A stretch of 64,000 nt of DNA from Portunus trituberculatus (Eukaryota; Arthropoda; Malacostraca; Decapoda; Portunidae). The notes beneath the pieces were generated by a model. That model had not been told where the DNA came from and did no database searches. It saw only the letters and a list, made by a program, of their open reading frames with translations. The position numbers and the translations under genes were made by a program. Positions 36,425-48,544 of the stretch are shown here, one piece after another. The stretch's first letter is position 1; the number at the start of each line of letters is the position of its first letter. The stretch is taken from assembly GCF_017591435.1 (NCBI RefSeq), contig NC_059257.1:3689370-3753369 (forward strand). Direction: 5' to 3'.

Positions 36425-37350
36425 ATTTTTTCCCGTTATCTTCCTTGCACCCTAATTTTTCTTGTCACCCTGTCTGTTTGTCTGTTTGTTTGTCTTGTTC
36501 ACCCTTCCTCACCCTTGCACTGTCACCCTGTCTGTCTGTTTGTCTGCCTCTTCCTTTTATTTCTCCCCCTTCTTCTTTGCACCCTAATCTTTTCTTGTCA
36601 CCCTGTTTTGTCTGTCTTTGTCTTGTTCTCCCTTCCTCACCCTTGCACCCCTGTTTTTGTCACCCTGCCTGCCTGTCTGTCTGTCTGTCTGTCTGTCTGT
36701 GTCTCGTCCTTCACCCTGATTCTGTTTCTCTCACCCTGTCTGTCTGTCATATTTCTTCCTCACCCTTGCACTCTCATTCACCCTGTTTTTGTCACCCTGC
36801 CTGCCTGTCTGTCTGTTTCTTATTCTCCGTTCCTCACCCTTGCACTCTCTCATTCACCCTGTTTTTGTCACTGGCTACCTGTCTGTGTCTGTCAGTCTTC
36901 ACCCTATTTTTATATCTTCATTCTGTCACCCTGCTAGCCTATCTGTCTGTCTGTGTGCGTGTCTCATTCTTATTCACCCTGTTTCTGTATCTATCACCCT
37001 GTCATTCACCCTATTTTTATATCTTCATTCTGTCACCCTGCTTGCCTGTGTCTGTGTCTCATTCTTATTCACCCTGGTTCTGTTTATCACCCTGTCTGTC
37101 TGTCTGTCTCATATCTTGACTCACCCTGTTCATTTATATCTCCCCCTTCTGTCACCCTGCCTCTGTCTTCCTCACTCACCCTGTTCAATTTTCTCTCACC
37201 CTGTATCCTTCCTTATCCTTTCTTTTTCCTTCACCCTGTTTAGCATTTCATCACCCTGTCACCCTGGTCTGTATATCTCTGTGTCCGTCTCTTTGTCTAT
37301 CCATCTGTATATCTATTTATTCGTTATTTCTCACCCTTATTTTTTTTATT
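36050..37350. repeat. Pyrimidine-rich array of TCACCCTGTCTGTCTG motifs
   Basis: Units of about 50-110 bp combine TCACCCTGTCTGTCTGTC, TCCTCACCCTTGCAC and CACCCTGTTTTTGTCACC. A (CT)n tract lies at about 36360-36420. The 224- and 187-codon plus-strand frames rich in Ser, Cys, Leu and Val are translated repeats. Confidence 0.85.
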
Positions 37351-37378
37351 GACCCTGTTCTGCATCTGTCCTTATCTC

Positions 37379-37379
<1 letters not shown>

Positions 37380-37450
<71 letters not shown>

Positions 37451-37620
37451 TTGCCTATCTGCCTGCCTACTTATCTGTCTGTCTATTTATCTATCTGTTT
37501 GTCTGTCTGTCTGTCTGTCTGTTTGTTTGTTTGTTTGTTTATCTACCTATCTATCTCTGTCTGTCTGTCATTGTCCATGTCTATCTATCTATCTATCTCT
37601 GTCTGTCTGTCTGTTTGTCA
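37380..37620. repeat. (TGTC)n / (TATC)n microsatellites
   Basis: Alternating CTGT and CTAT tetramers run through most of this stretch, with the longest CTAT run at about 37395-37450. Confidence 0.95.
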
Positions 37621-37659
37621 CCCTTGTCAATGTTCACCCTGTCATTCTCTCTCTCCCTT

Positions 37660-38925
37660 CCTTGTTAATTTTTTTTTTTCCTTTTCTTCCTTTTTCGTTT
37701 TCATTCTTTTTTTATGTTTTTCTTGTTTTTTTCTTTCTTTTCGTCTTCCTTGCTTTTGTTTTCTTATCTTTGCTGTTTCTTAATTTTTTTATTGTTTTTC
37801 TTTATTTTTATCTTATGTTTAAAATTTATCAAGATGTTTGTGTTTTTTTTTATTAGTTCAGCTTCATTTGTTTATCTATTTTTGTTTTTATTTCATCTAT
37901 TGTGTTTTTAAGGCGTTTATTTCCTTATTTGCATTTATTTCTCTTTGTTGTGTTCATTTTACCACTTAATAATTCATCCTTATTAGTTTTTGTTAGTTCA
38001 GCTTCATTTATTTATTTATTTTTGTTTTTATTTCATCTATTGTGTTTTTAAGCGTTTATTTCCTTATTTGCATTTATTCCTATTTGTTGTGTTCATTTTA
38101 CCACTTATCTATTTATCATTATTGGTTCATCACATCTCGTTCTCATAGTTTCACCATTTTGAGATGTTTATAATGTTTTCTAAAGGATGTTATTTTTCAT
38201 TCATGTGTTTTTTATTTATTTCTATTTCTTTTGTTTATTCCACCTTTTTATCTACCTATTTATCATTATTTCCACTATTTTTTAATATTTATAGCTATTT
38301 TCTAAAGGTTTTTATTATTTTTTTCATTTATTTATATTTGTTTTTCATTTATTTATATTTTCTATGTTTATTTCATCCTTTATGTATCTATTTATCATTA
38401 TTTTTGAAAGATTCTCGTATATTTTCACTATTTTAAGATACACATTGTTATTTTCTAAAGGTTTTTGTTGTATTTCATTTATTTCTTTTTACTATTTCAT
38501 TTATTTCTACTTGTTAGGTTTATTTCACCGTTTTATCTATTTATTACTATTTTTTCACATCTTTCTCATATTTCCTTGATTTTAAGATGTCTGCAGTTCT
38601 TTTCTAATGTTTTCTTGTCATATTTCATTCATTTCTATTTGCTATTTCATTTACTGCTACTTCCTATGTTTATTTCACCCTTTATTTATTCATTACTCAT
38701 TTTTACATCTCATATTTCCACTATTTTCAGATGTCTGTAGTTCTTTTCTAATGTTTTCTCACTATATTTCATTAATTTCTATTTCCTCTTTCATTTACTT
38801 CTATATGTTATGTTTATTTCATCTTTTATCTACTTATTATTGCTATTTATGACATCTTTCATATATTTCCACTATTTTAAGATGTTTGTAGTGATTGTTT
38901 GAAGTGTTAAGCTTGAAGTTGCATA
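37660..38925. repeat. T-rich tandem repeats (~145 and ~130 bp)
   Basis: A ~145-bp unit with AGTTCAGCTTCATTTATTTA and GGCGTTTATTTCCTTATTTG is present twice (37850-38110). About six units with TTTCTAAAGGTTTTT, ATATTTCCACTATTTTAAGA and CTATGTTTATTTCACC follow to 38890. The hydrophobic open frames (Phe, Ile, Tyr, Leu) are artefacts of T-richness. Confidence 0.8.
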
Positions 38926-38928
38926 CTT

Positions 38929-39139
38929 TTAACCCCTTCAGCACTGGGATGCATTTTTGCCTTGAGTTTTAGATATGATTAGACCATTTTATTGACATTA
39001 GGAAGGGTCTATGGAGGGCAGAAGAGTAATGGCCACAGTCTTCACTATTTGAATCCCCACATAAGTTTCTGAAGCTGTATAAAATCAGCAAATAGCAACC
39101 AGAATGAATATGGAAATGCGTCAATGCTGAAAAGGTTAA
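38929..39139. mobile_element. TTAA-type MITE, copy 3
   Basis: TTAA-bounded, 211 bp. The left end is CCCCTTCAGCACTGGG and the right end is CAATGCTGAAAAGG, with the complete interior. Confidence 0.85.
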
Positions 39140-39365
39140 AATTGTATAGTTCTTTATGTTTCCTGATTTCATTCTTTCCATTCATTAAAATGGCTGTGTC
39201 GTCACCATTATTGGTGGCGTCATCCCCATAGTGTCGTCATCATCATTTATCATTGCTGTCTCAATCATTTTCATTGTTACGGGCCTTTTTTTTTCACCAG
39301 GGGCTTGGTGGTGTAGTTGGTCAAGGTGGCTCTAGTTCAGGCCAGCTGAAGGTGTATAAAATCAC

Positions 39366-39674
39366 AAACCCCTTCAATACTGGGCCACATTTTTACCTTG
39401 AGATTTGTGTATGATTAGACCATTTTATTAACATTAGGAAGGGTTTATGGAGGACAGAAAATTAATGGCCACAGTCTTCACTATTTTAATCTCCCACATA
39501 AGTTTCTGAAGGTGTATAAAATCACAAACCACTTCAATAGTGGGACACATTTTCACCTTGATATTTGTATACAATTAGACCATTTTATTGACATTAGGAA
39601 GGGTCTGTGGAGATCAGAAGATTAATGATTATAGTCTTCACTATTTTAATCCCTCATGCTACTGAAGAGGTTAA
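39366..39674. mobile_element. TTAA-type MITE, copies 4 and 5 (head-to-tail, truncated)
   Basis: A first copy starts CCCCTTCAATACTGGG and is cut after GTGTATAAAATCACAAACC. A second starts there (ACTTCAATAGTGGGACAC) and ends CTACTGAAGAGGTTAA at 39674. An extra fragment of the family's GGTGTATAAAATCAC precedes them at 39350. Confidence 0.8.
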
Positions 39675-39679
39675 AGTGT

Positions 39680-42230
39680 TTTTTGTGTTTTGAAAGCTAG
39701 AAGTGTTTTTTTATGTTTTTGGTTCATTTTAAGTTGGTAGGAAGTATTTATTATTGTTTTAAGGAAGTAGGAAGTTTTTTTTTTTTACTTTATTTTTTTA
39801 TTTTAAGTTAGTAAGAATTTAGGTGTGAAGGGACAGTTTTTAGAGTGACGGATTAATCTTTAGTGTGTTTTGAAGTGTCTTAAAGTGAAGGGGGGTTAAA
39901 ACAATCCAGTACAAGTTATATATTTAAGTAAACAAGACATTTTTTTCAGCGACACAAGTGAAATGCCAAAATAAGAATCGGTTTTATATTTTATTACTGT
40001 ATTGAAGTGTCTTGAAGTTGAAAAAAGTAAAAACAATCAAAGGAAAGTGATATTTTTTGAGTCAATGAGAGATTTTTAAGTGTGACGGAACGAACAACTT
40101 TTGGAGTGAAGTGGGTGTGGTGTCAGAAAATAATGTTGATCCTTAGTGTTTTGAAGTGTCTTGTGAAAGTTAGGGATTCAAGTAGTACAAGTTGATATCT
40201 TTTTAGTAAACAAGAGATTTTTAAGTGTGACGGAACAACTTTTGGAGTGAAGTGGGTATGGTGTCAGAAAATGATGTTGATCCTTAGTGTTTTGAGGTGT
40301 TTGAAGTGTCTTGTTGTAAAAGTCAAGGATTTAAGTAATACATGTTAACATTTTTGAGTAAACGAGAGTTCCTTAAATGATGGGACAACTTTTAGAGTGG
40401 AGCAGTTGTTGTGTAGAAAAAAGTGTTGATCCTTAGTGTTTTGAGGTGTTTGAAGTGTCTTGTGAAAGTTAGGGATTCAAAGTACATGAGAGATTAGGTG
40501 CAAGACAAGTGTGATATCAAAATAAGAATTGGTGGTGTTTTGTGGTACTGTTTTGAAGTGTGTTGAAGTGGAAAAAAAAAAAAGTGATATATTCTTGGGT
40601 AAACGAAGGATTTTTAAATGATGGGACAACTTTTAGCATGAAGCAGGTGTTGTGTCAGAAAATAATATTAATCCTCAGTGTTTTGAAATGTTTTGTTAGG
40701 AAAGTCAAGGATTCAAGTAAAGGTTAACATTTTTGAGTACACGAGAGGTCAGGCGCAAGACAAGGAGAGAGGAGAGGGAAGGAAGAGGAGGGAAGAGGAG
40801 GGAAGGAAGAGGGAGTGGGTGTGTGGAGATGTTAGTGAGATATCAAGATAAGAATTGGTGTTGTTTTATGGTAGTGTTTTGAAGTGTTGAAGTAAAAGTA
40901 AAACAGTCAGATAGAAGTTCTTGAGTAAACGAGAGATTCTGAAATGAGGGGACAACTTTTAGAGTGAAGCTGGTGTTGTGTTGGAAAATACTGTTGATCT
41001 TTAGTGTTTTGAAGTGTTTGAAGTGTTTTGTTGTGGAAATTGATTCAAGTAGTACAGGCTAATATTATTTTTTAGTAAACAAGTGATTTTTAAGTTTGAT
41101 GGAACAATTTTTAGAGTGAGGCACGTGTGCTGGCAGAAATAATGTTGATCTTGGTACTTTTTTATTTTTTTGTCGTGAAAATTGAAAACATTAAAGTAGC
41201 TATTTGTTATTATCCCTTTTTATTCATTTATTTATTTCTCAGCAAATAAGAGCTTTTGAAGTGTAAGACAAGTGAAATACCAAATTAAGAATTGGTTTTA
41301 TTTTTTAGTATTGCTTTGAAGTGTCTAAGTGAAAAAGAGTAAAAACAGTCAAATAGAAGTTGTATTTTGTGAGTAAATGAGAAATTTTTAAGTGTAAGAT
41401 GAGGGAAATACCAAAATAAGAATAGGTTTTAGTTTGTAGTGTTGCTTTTGTGGCCCTTATTCTGAATTGCTTTGCTCCCACCACCATTGCTTTCTGTTGC
41501 TCCAGGTGAATATACTCGTGTTTTGTAAGAGTATTACATATTTCTATGGTTCTGGTGATGGATTGGCAAGATTTCTACTTCATTATAAGAAGAAACTGTC
41601 GTGAAAATGCAGTTGGTTGTCTCTGTGGCCGTGGAAAATTGTCATAGTGAGAGAAAAGGTATTTGTAAGGATGTTTTTATGGTTCTGGTGATAGATTGGC
41701 AAGATTTCTAGTTCATGAAAAGAAGAAACTGTCTTGAAAATACAGCTGGTTGTCTCTGGCCGTGGAAAGTTGTGTAGTGGGAAGAAAAGGCATTTCGGAA
41801 TATGGCCGTAAGTGTCTCAAAGTGAAAAAGTAAAAACAATCAAATAGAAAATGTGTGTTTTTTTTTAAGTAAACAAGATTTTTAAGTGAGATGAGTGAAA
41901 TACCAAAATAAGAATCAGTTTTATTTGTGGTATTGCTTTGAAGTGTCTTGAGTTAAAAAGTAGAAGCAAGAACCAATCCTGTACTTTTTGATCTTTTTTT
42001 ATTTAATTATTTATTATTTATTTTATTTTACTTATTCATTCATTCATTTATTTATTTATTTTTATTATTTTTTTTTTTTAGTAAACGAGTGATTTTTAAG
42101 TGTAAGACGAGTATGATCTCAAAATGACATTAGTTACAATACTGAGTTTGTGTGTGGAGGTGAAAAATGATCAAATTGTACAAGTGATATTTATATGTAG
42201 CTAAAGTTATGTGGCAGACACTTGTGACAT
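39680..42230. repeat. Diverged ~150-180-bp tandem array
   Basis: About ten units share GAGTAAACGAGAGATTTTTAAG, GGGACAACTTTTAGAGTGAA, TTGATCCTTAGTGTTTTGAA and, in a subset, AAATACCAAAATAAGAATTG. A separate inserted pair of ~185-bp units (41520-41810) carries TGGTTCTGGTGATAGATTGG and AGAAGAAACTGTC. Inverted relatives of both occur at 42540-42870 and 43050-43450. Confidence 0.8.
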
Positions 42231-42258
42231 AGAAATAAGTGTTCATCTGAATTCCCTG

Positions 42259-42260
<2 letters not shown>

Positions 42261-42339
<79 letters not shown>
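42261..42339. repeat. (TC)n microsatellite
   Basis: A nearly pure TC tract of about 79 bp. Confidence 0.97.
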
Positions 42340-42342
<3 letters not shown>

Positions 42343-42529
42343 CGGGGACTGGCATCGCAGTAGGCCTTTTTGTTTAATGGTGTAGGTGAAAAGTTAGAAG
42401 ATTGAATTATTACAAAAGATACAAGAAACAGTAGAAGTCGTCATTTAGTGTGGCGAGAGAGTGTTTTAAGTGAGGCAAATGTGACAGCAAAATAGTATTG
42501 GCATTAGTACTGTGTGTGACTTTTTTTGC

Positions 42530-43450
42530 CCCTATTCAGAAATGCCTTCCCTCTCACTATGACAATTTTCCAAGGCCACTGAGACAACTAGCAGAATGTT
42601 CAAGACAGTTTCTCCTTTTAATAAACTAGAAATCTTGCCAATCTATCACCAGAACCTTAAAAACATCCTTAGAAACACTTTATTCTCTCACTATGTTGAT
42701 CTTCCAAGGCTGCAGAGGACAGTAGCCAGGTTTTCAAGACAGTTTCGCCTTTTAGTAAACTAGAAATCTTGCCAATCCGTCACCAGAACCATAAAAATGC
42801 TCTTAAAAACACAAGTATCTTCGTCTGGAGCCTTTGGAAAGCAGTGATGGTGAGAGAGCAAAGGGTTTCTGAAGACAAGCCTTTGTACTTATGAATCTTG
42901 TAACTTTTCACCAACACACTCAAGTAACTTTTCACCCACACACTCAATACATTCAGATCAACACTTGTTTCAATATCACAAGTGTCTGAAACATTATTGG
43001 CTGCTTATAAACATCACGTGTGCAGTTTGTTCAGTCATTTTCATACCTCCACGCTCTAATACAGTGCTATAACTAGTAATATTTTGATGTTACACTCGTT
43101 TTGTGCTGGAAAATCACTCATTGCAACATCACTGGCTACTTATAAACATCACTAGTACAATTTCAATTTAGTCTATTTCCCCACCTCCACACTCAAGCAC
43201 AGTACTATAACTAATACTGTTTTGACATTGTATTGCACTAAAAAATAATTTGTTTACTCAAGAAAATATAACTTGTAATATTTTGCTTCTACTTTTCACT
43301 TCAAAATCATATACCACAAAATAACAGCGATTCTTATTTTGGTATTTCACTCGCCTTGCACTTAAAAATCACCTGTTTACTAAAAAAAAAAAATATATAA
43401 CTTGTAACTTGTACTGGATTGCTTCTACTCTTTTCACTTTGTTCATCATT
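42530..43450 (-). repeat. Inverted copies of the flanking array units
   Basis: 42540-42870 reads as the reverse complement of the 41520-41810 units (CAATCTATCACCAGAACC, TGACAATTTTCCAAGGCCAC). 43300-43450 is the reverse complement of the main array (GATTCTTATTTTGGTATTTCAC, CTTGTACTGGATTG). Confidence 0.8.
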
Positions 43451-43489
43451 GTGAGGGAGTGTTGGAAGCAAGACAGGTGTGATATGTAA

Positions 43490-43800
43490 GCAGTATTGGT
43501 GTTTGTGTTAGTGGTATTAGTGTTAGTGGTGGTGGTGGGGAAGAATGATGGAATTAGTGGTGTTAGTGGTGGTGGTGTGTGGTGTGTGGTGGGTGGTGGG
43601 AAAGAGTGATGGAATTAGTGGTGTTAGTGGTGGTGGTGTGTGGTGGGGAAGACTGATGGAATTAGTGGTGGTGGTGTGTGGGTGTTAGTGATGGAATTAG
43701 TGGTGGTGGTGTGTGGTGTGTGGTGGGGAAGACTGACGGAATTAGTGGTGTTAGTGGTGGTGGTGTGTGGTGTGTGGTGGGGAAGACTGATGGAATTATG
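43490..43800. repeat. GTGGTG-type ~60-bp tandem repeat
   Basis: Five units carry GGGAAGACTGATGGAATTAG and TGGTGTTAGTGGTGGTGGTG. The 116-codon frame starting here (GGGVWCVVGKTDGI repeats) is a translated repeat. Confidence 0.9.
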
Positions 43801-44230
43801 CTCTGCCACGTGACCTTTAACACAATTTGCTGCTTTATCCTGGTTAGTTCAGTCACTCTGTCTGTCTGTCTGTATGTATGTCCATGTCTTCCAAGGTGTT
43901 TTGCTCATTTATTTATTTATTTTGTTTATTTACATGTATTTTATCCTTCTTTCTTTGTACTTATGTCTGTCTGTATGTCATTCTTGCTATGTCATTTTGT
44001 TCTGTTTCATTATTTATTTATTTATTGATTATTTTTTTATTTTTGTTCTTGTCTGTGTCTGTCTGTCTGTCTGTCTGGTCGGTCCATCTGTCCACCTGTC
44101 ATTCTTGTTATCTGTCATTTTGTTTTGCCTCATTACTGTTTTATTGCTTTGTGTTTTGTGTCGTCTATCTGTCAGTTTGTTTTGCTTTAATATCTTATGC
44201 AAGGAAAGATGATTTTAGTATGCCCAAGGA
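43801..44230. other. T-rich DNA with (TGTC)n and TTTATTTA tracts
   Basis: Two or three diverged ~110-bp units carry CATTTTGTTCTGTTTCATTA and TGTCTGTCTGTCTG. Hydrophobic open frames here have no recognisable domain. Confidence 0.6.
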
Positions 44231-44233
44231 GTG

Positions 44234-44568
44234 TTAATCCCTTCAGTACTGGGACACATTTTTACCTTGAGTTTTGTGTACCATTAGACCATTTCATTGA
44301 CATCATGAAGGGTCTATGGAGGTCAGAAGATTAATAGCCACAGTCTTCACTATTCTAACCCCTTCAGTACTGAGACACATTTTTACCTTGAGTTTTGTGT
44401 ACAATTAGACCATTTTATTGACATTAGGAAGGGTCTTTGGAGGTCAGAAGATTAATGGCCACAGTCTTCACTATTTTAATCCCTCACAAAAGTTTCTGAA
44501 GCTGTACAAAATAACTAAATAGTAACCAGAATTAATATGGAAATGCATCCTGGTACTGAAAGGGTTAA
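44234..44568. mobile_element. TTAA-type MITE, copies 6 (half) and 7 (complete), head to tail
   Basis: A left half (44234-44355) runs from TTAATCCCTTCAGTACTGGG to CACAGTCTTCACTATTC and stops exactly where the family has an internal TTAA. A complete copy begins there (CCCCTTCAGTACTGAGAC) and ends GGTACTGAAAGGGTTAA. Confidence 0.88.
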
Positions 44569-44599
44569 GAGGGCAAGTGTGATGGCAGAGTAGCATTGG

Positions 44600-44605
44600 T
44601 GTTAG

Positions 44606-44636
<31 letters not shown>

Positions 44637-45060
44637 GTGGTGGTGGTGGTGGTGGTGGTGGTGGTGGTGGTGGTGAATACTAAGAATGTAAGAAGTCGTT
44701 ATTTTTTTATTTTTTTTTATTTATTTATTTTTTTTTTATGCAGTGGTGATGGTAGTAGCACATGAAGATAGGGAAGAGAGTGTTACAAGAATTACATCAC
44801 TATTGTCATCACCATCATCACCATCATCACATTACTCTTACCACCACCACCACCACCACCTCTCAACATCCTTATTTTCTATTATACAAAAGAAAAAGAT
44901 AATTGAACACTAGTATAAGACTTTTATCACCACCACCACCACCATGCAATAAGAAAAGGTAGACTGGCATTACAGGAGGCAAAAGTGAGGCCGCGGAAAA
45001 GAGAAAACATAAAACACAGAGTGCCGTGTGTGGTTGGGTTACATTATTACTTGCTGGGAT
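44600..45060. repeat. (TG)n, (GGT)n and (CAC)n microsatellites
   Basis: TG then GGT at about 44609-44674, (ATC/CAC)n at 44812-44862 and CACCACCACC near 44930-44944. No gene is seen. Confidence 0.9.
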
Positions 45061-45670
45061 TTAGGTTAGGTTAGGTTAATGTTGGAGTTACACTAGTTTA
45101 TTTTATTCTATTCTATTTCTTTTATTTATTTATTTATTTATTTATTTGTTCAGGAAGTGAGTTGGGTTGGGTTAGTTTAAGTTAGGTTAAGCTAATGTTT
45201 GTTGTGAGTTAAGTTAGATTAGTTGATTCATTTATTTTATTTATTTATTTTATTTTTTATCTATGTATTTATTATTTATTTTTTAGGAACTGAATTAGGT
45301 TGGGTTAGGTTTGGTACAGTTTGAGTTAAGTTAGGGTAGTGATTGCTGCCGGCTAGGTTAGGTTAGGTTAATGTTGGGGATGATTTGAGCTAGGTTATTT
45401 GAGTAGGTTAGGTGAGATTAAATGTTTGCTACGATCTGAACTTTTATTTTTTATTCATTTATTTTATTTATTTATTTATTTATTTATTTTATTTTATTTT
45501 ATTTATTTATTTTTTTTTTCCTCCAGTCTGAGGTAGGATAGGGTGGTTAGGTTACTAGTCTGAGTTAGGTTAGGTTAGACTTCCTACAGTTTGAGTTGGG
45601 TTAGGTTAGATTGAATATTTTGCTGTGATTTGAGTTAGGTTAGGATAGGTTAATATTTGCTGAATAGAAC
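45060..45670. repeat. GGTTAGGTTA / TTTATTTATT composite repeat
   Basis: Five or six ~110-bp units each pair a TTAGG-type block (GAGTTAGGTTAGGTTAATG) with a TTTATTTATTTATTT tract. Confidence 0.8.
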
Positions 45671-46745
45671 ATAAATAACCCTCTCAGTAATTAAAAAGAC
45701 TACTAAAAACAATGAAATCTACAAACATTAGAAAAAAATCAGCAATAAAGAACAGATGTACAAGCTCTGATGAGTAATGAGAGATAAACAAAGGAACAGG
45801 TGGCTGAATAAAACACATTAACCCTTTTAGTAAACAGAAAACAATAAACTTAAAAACAATCAAATCTATAAATATCAACAAAGAAAAGCACAAATAAAGA
45901 ACAGATTTAAAAGTTCTAATAAGTAATGAGAGGTGAACGAAGGAACAGGAGACTTAATAAAACATAAATAACCCTCTCAGTAAATAGAAAAACAATTTAC
46001 TCTACTAAAAATTAAGGAATCTATTAACATCAAGAAAGAAAAACAGTAATAAAATATAGATGTACAAGTTTTGATAAGTAATGAGAGGTGAACGAAGGAA
46101 TAGGAAACTTAATAAAACAAAGAACCCTGTCGTTAAATAGAAAAACAATTTACTCTACTAAAAATTAAGGAATGTATTAACACCAAGAAGGAAAAGCAAC
46201 AATAAAGAATAAATTTAAAAGTTCTAACAAGTAACGAGAGGTAAATGAAGGAACAGGTGGCCGAAGAAAACACAAACAACCGCATTAGTTAATAGAAAAC
46301 AATAAACTCTACTAAAAACAAATCTATAAATATAAAAAAAAGAAAGCAGTAATAAAGAATAAATTTATAAGTTCTAACAAGTAACGAGAGGTAAATGAAA
46401 GAACAGGTGACTTAATAAAAACATAAATAACCCTGTCATTAAATAGAAAAAGAAAAAACTGTACTAAAAACAATCTATAAATATCAACATAGAGTAGCAG
46501 CAATAAAGAACAGATTTACAAGTTCTAATGAGTAACTATGGAGGAAAAATGAAAGAACAGGTGACTGAAAAGAACATAGACCCTTTTGAGATATAAAAGA
46601 AAAGAAACACTACAAAAACAATGAAATCTATAAACTTCAAGACAGAAAAAACATAACAAAGAATAAATTTACAAGTTCTAGCGAGTAGCAAGAGATAAAT
46701 GAAAGAACAGACTCAATAGAGGAATAACACTTTCAGTAATCAAAA
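45660..46745. repeat. ~150-bp tandem array, about seven units
   Basis: Units share AAATAACCCTCTCAGTAA, ACAATCAAATCTATAAATAT, AATAAAGAACAGATTTA, AAGTTCTAATAAGTAATGAG and GAAGGAACAGGTG in fixed order. No gene is seen. Confidence 0.85.
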
Positions 46746-46925
46746 ATGCAGGTGATAAAGCACATTAACCCTTCCACTGTCCACCTCCCTAATGCAAGAG
46801 TTAACCAGTACTCTCAATCATTCATCCCTTTCTCTGGCACACTGGAACTCCCTGTCTGCTTCTGTGTTTCCACCTTCTGTGACCTGAACTCATTGAAGAG
46901 GGAGGTTTTAACACATTTATCACAT

Positions 46926-46928
<3 letters not shown>

Positions 46929-47008
<80 letters not shown>
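46929..47008. repeat. (TC)n microsatellite
   Basis: An 80-bp pure TC tract. The flanking plus-strand frame is interrupted by SLSLSL. Confidence 0.97.
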
Positions 47009-47012
<4 letters not shown>

Positions 47013-47293
47013 CTGCTATGCTTGATCGTTTTGTTGCTCTTGGCCAGATTTCGTACTCTTACATAAAAAAATAATAAAGAACAAGGAAAAGCAAGGTAAT
47101 CTATATAAGACAATAGTAGTAGTAGTTTATTTATTTATTTTTTATTTAGTTTATATTTTGTTTTTATTTATATTTAATTTTTCCTTGGGTACTTGAGATT
47201 AGGTTGTTTTGGTAGGATTTGAGAAAGGTTCAGATGCGTTATTGTTGGAATGGATTAGTTCTATTTATTTATTTATTATTATTTATATATTTT

Positions 47294-47425
47294 TTTTTAC
47301 CATATGGGCTTTTCATGGGAATTTATGGGTTAAAGCGGGTACTTTTTCGCGGTACCTCTTATCTCAAAGCCCACCCGCTAAGAAACCATTGTCCTGAGTG
47401 AGGAAGCCCAACCTACATTTTGCCA
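47294..47425 (-). mobile_element. Class II tRNA-derived SINE, truncated copy
   Basis: The sequence reads in reverse as the body of the SINE at 48545: GGGCTTCCTCACTC, then GGGCTTTGAGATAAGAGG, CCCATAAATTCCCATGAAAA and an A/T tail. The tRNA-like head is absent. Confidence 0.8.
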
Positions 47426-47835
47426 GGGTATGAGTTAGGTTTGTTTAGGGTTTAGGTTACGTTAGGCTAGGCTATTTTTTACTAGGGTTTGAGTTAAGTT
47501 AGGTTATGTTCCAGTTCTTTTAATGTTTGGTTAGGTTATGTTAATGCTTTTACTAGAATTTTAGTTGGGTTAAGTTAGGCAGAAATAAGGTTCATGTTCA
47601 ACTGATTTAATGTACAGTTTGGTTAGGTTAATGTTGACTAAGGTTCGAGATAGATTTGGTTGGTTTAAGTTAATGTTTGTTTTGGGTTTGGTTTGGTTAG
47701 GTTAGGTTAACATTAAGTAGGATTTGAGTTACTCTAAGTTGGGTTAATGTTCACTAGTATCTGAGTGTGATGCAGCAACAGAACCTTATAACACCCAGCC
47801 TTAATGTGTCAAAAAGATATATTGAAGTAAAGGCA
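47426..47835. repeat. GGTTAGGTTA-type degenerate repeat
   Basis: Units of ~50-70 bp carry TTTGAGTTAGGTTAGGTTA and TTAATGTT. No gene is seen. Confidence 0.75.
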
Positions 47836-47841
47836 CTGAGT

Positions 47842-48310
47842 TTAACACCTTCAGTACTAGAACACATTTTTACTAGAACACATTTTTATCATGAATTGTT
47901 GGTGTGAGTAGACCATCTTATTGACATTAGGAAAGGTCATTGGAGGTCGAAAGATTAATGGCCACAGTTGTCACTATTTTAACCCCTTCAGTATTGGGAC
48001 ACATTTTTATCTTGAGATTTATGTACCATTAGACCATTTTACTGACATTAGGAAGGGTCTATGGAGGTCAGAAGATGAATGGCCACAAGTTTCCCTATTT
48101 TAATCCCTTCAGTATTGGGACACATATTTACCTTGAGATTTATGTACCATCAGACCATTTTATTGACATTGGGAAAGGTCTGTGGAGGTCAGAAGAGTAA
48201 TGCCACAGTCTTTACTATTTTAATCCCTACATGAGTTTCTGAAGCTGTATAGAATCACCAAATAGTAACCAGAATGAATATGAAAATGTGTCCTGGTATT
48301 GAAGGGTTAA
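47842..48310. mobile_element. TTAA-type MITE, copies 8-10: two left halves plus one complete copy
   Basis: Left halves occupy 47842-47978 and 47979-48099, each ending in TCACTATTTTAA/TCCCTATTTTAA, the family's internal TTAA. A complete copy runs from TTAA at 48100-48103 to 48307-48310. All three point the same way. Confidence 0.88.
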
Positions 48311-48544
48311 ATAGTATGAAGGATCTAAGTGTGAAAGCAGTTGTATTAATTGTCTTGGAAATGCAATGTATGAATTAGAAAGCCATTAGGCAGTTGAGAT
48401 GAATATTTTGAAGGCACAGAGAGAGGAGAGGCGAGAATATGTCAGGTGCACTTAACTGAAATATGAAGGATGGAAAGTGAAGGCAGTGAAAGCAGTGGAG
48501 GAAGGTATTGATTAAGCCTTAGTGTATGAAAAACGGAAGAAGAG

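Noticed and set aside
36445..37119. Cys/Ser-rich secreted-like protein of 224 codons
   Set aside because: Translation of degenerate TCACCCTGTCTGTCTG repeats; overlapping frames are equally open.
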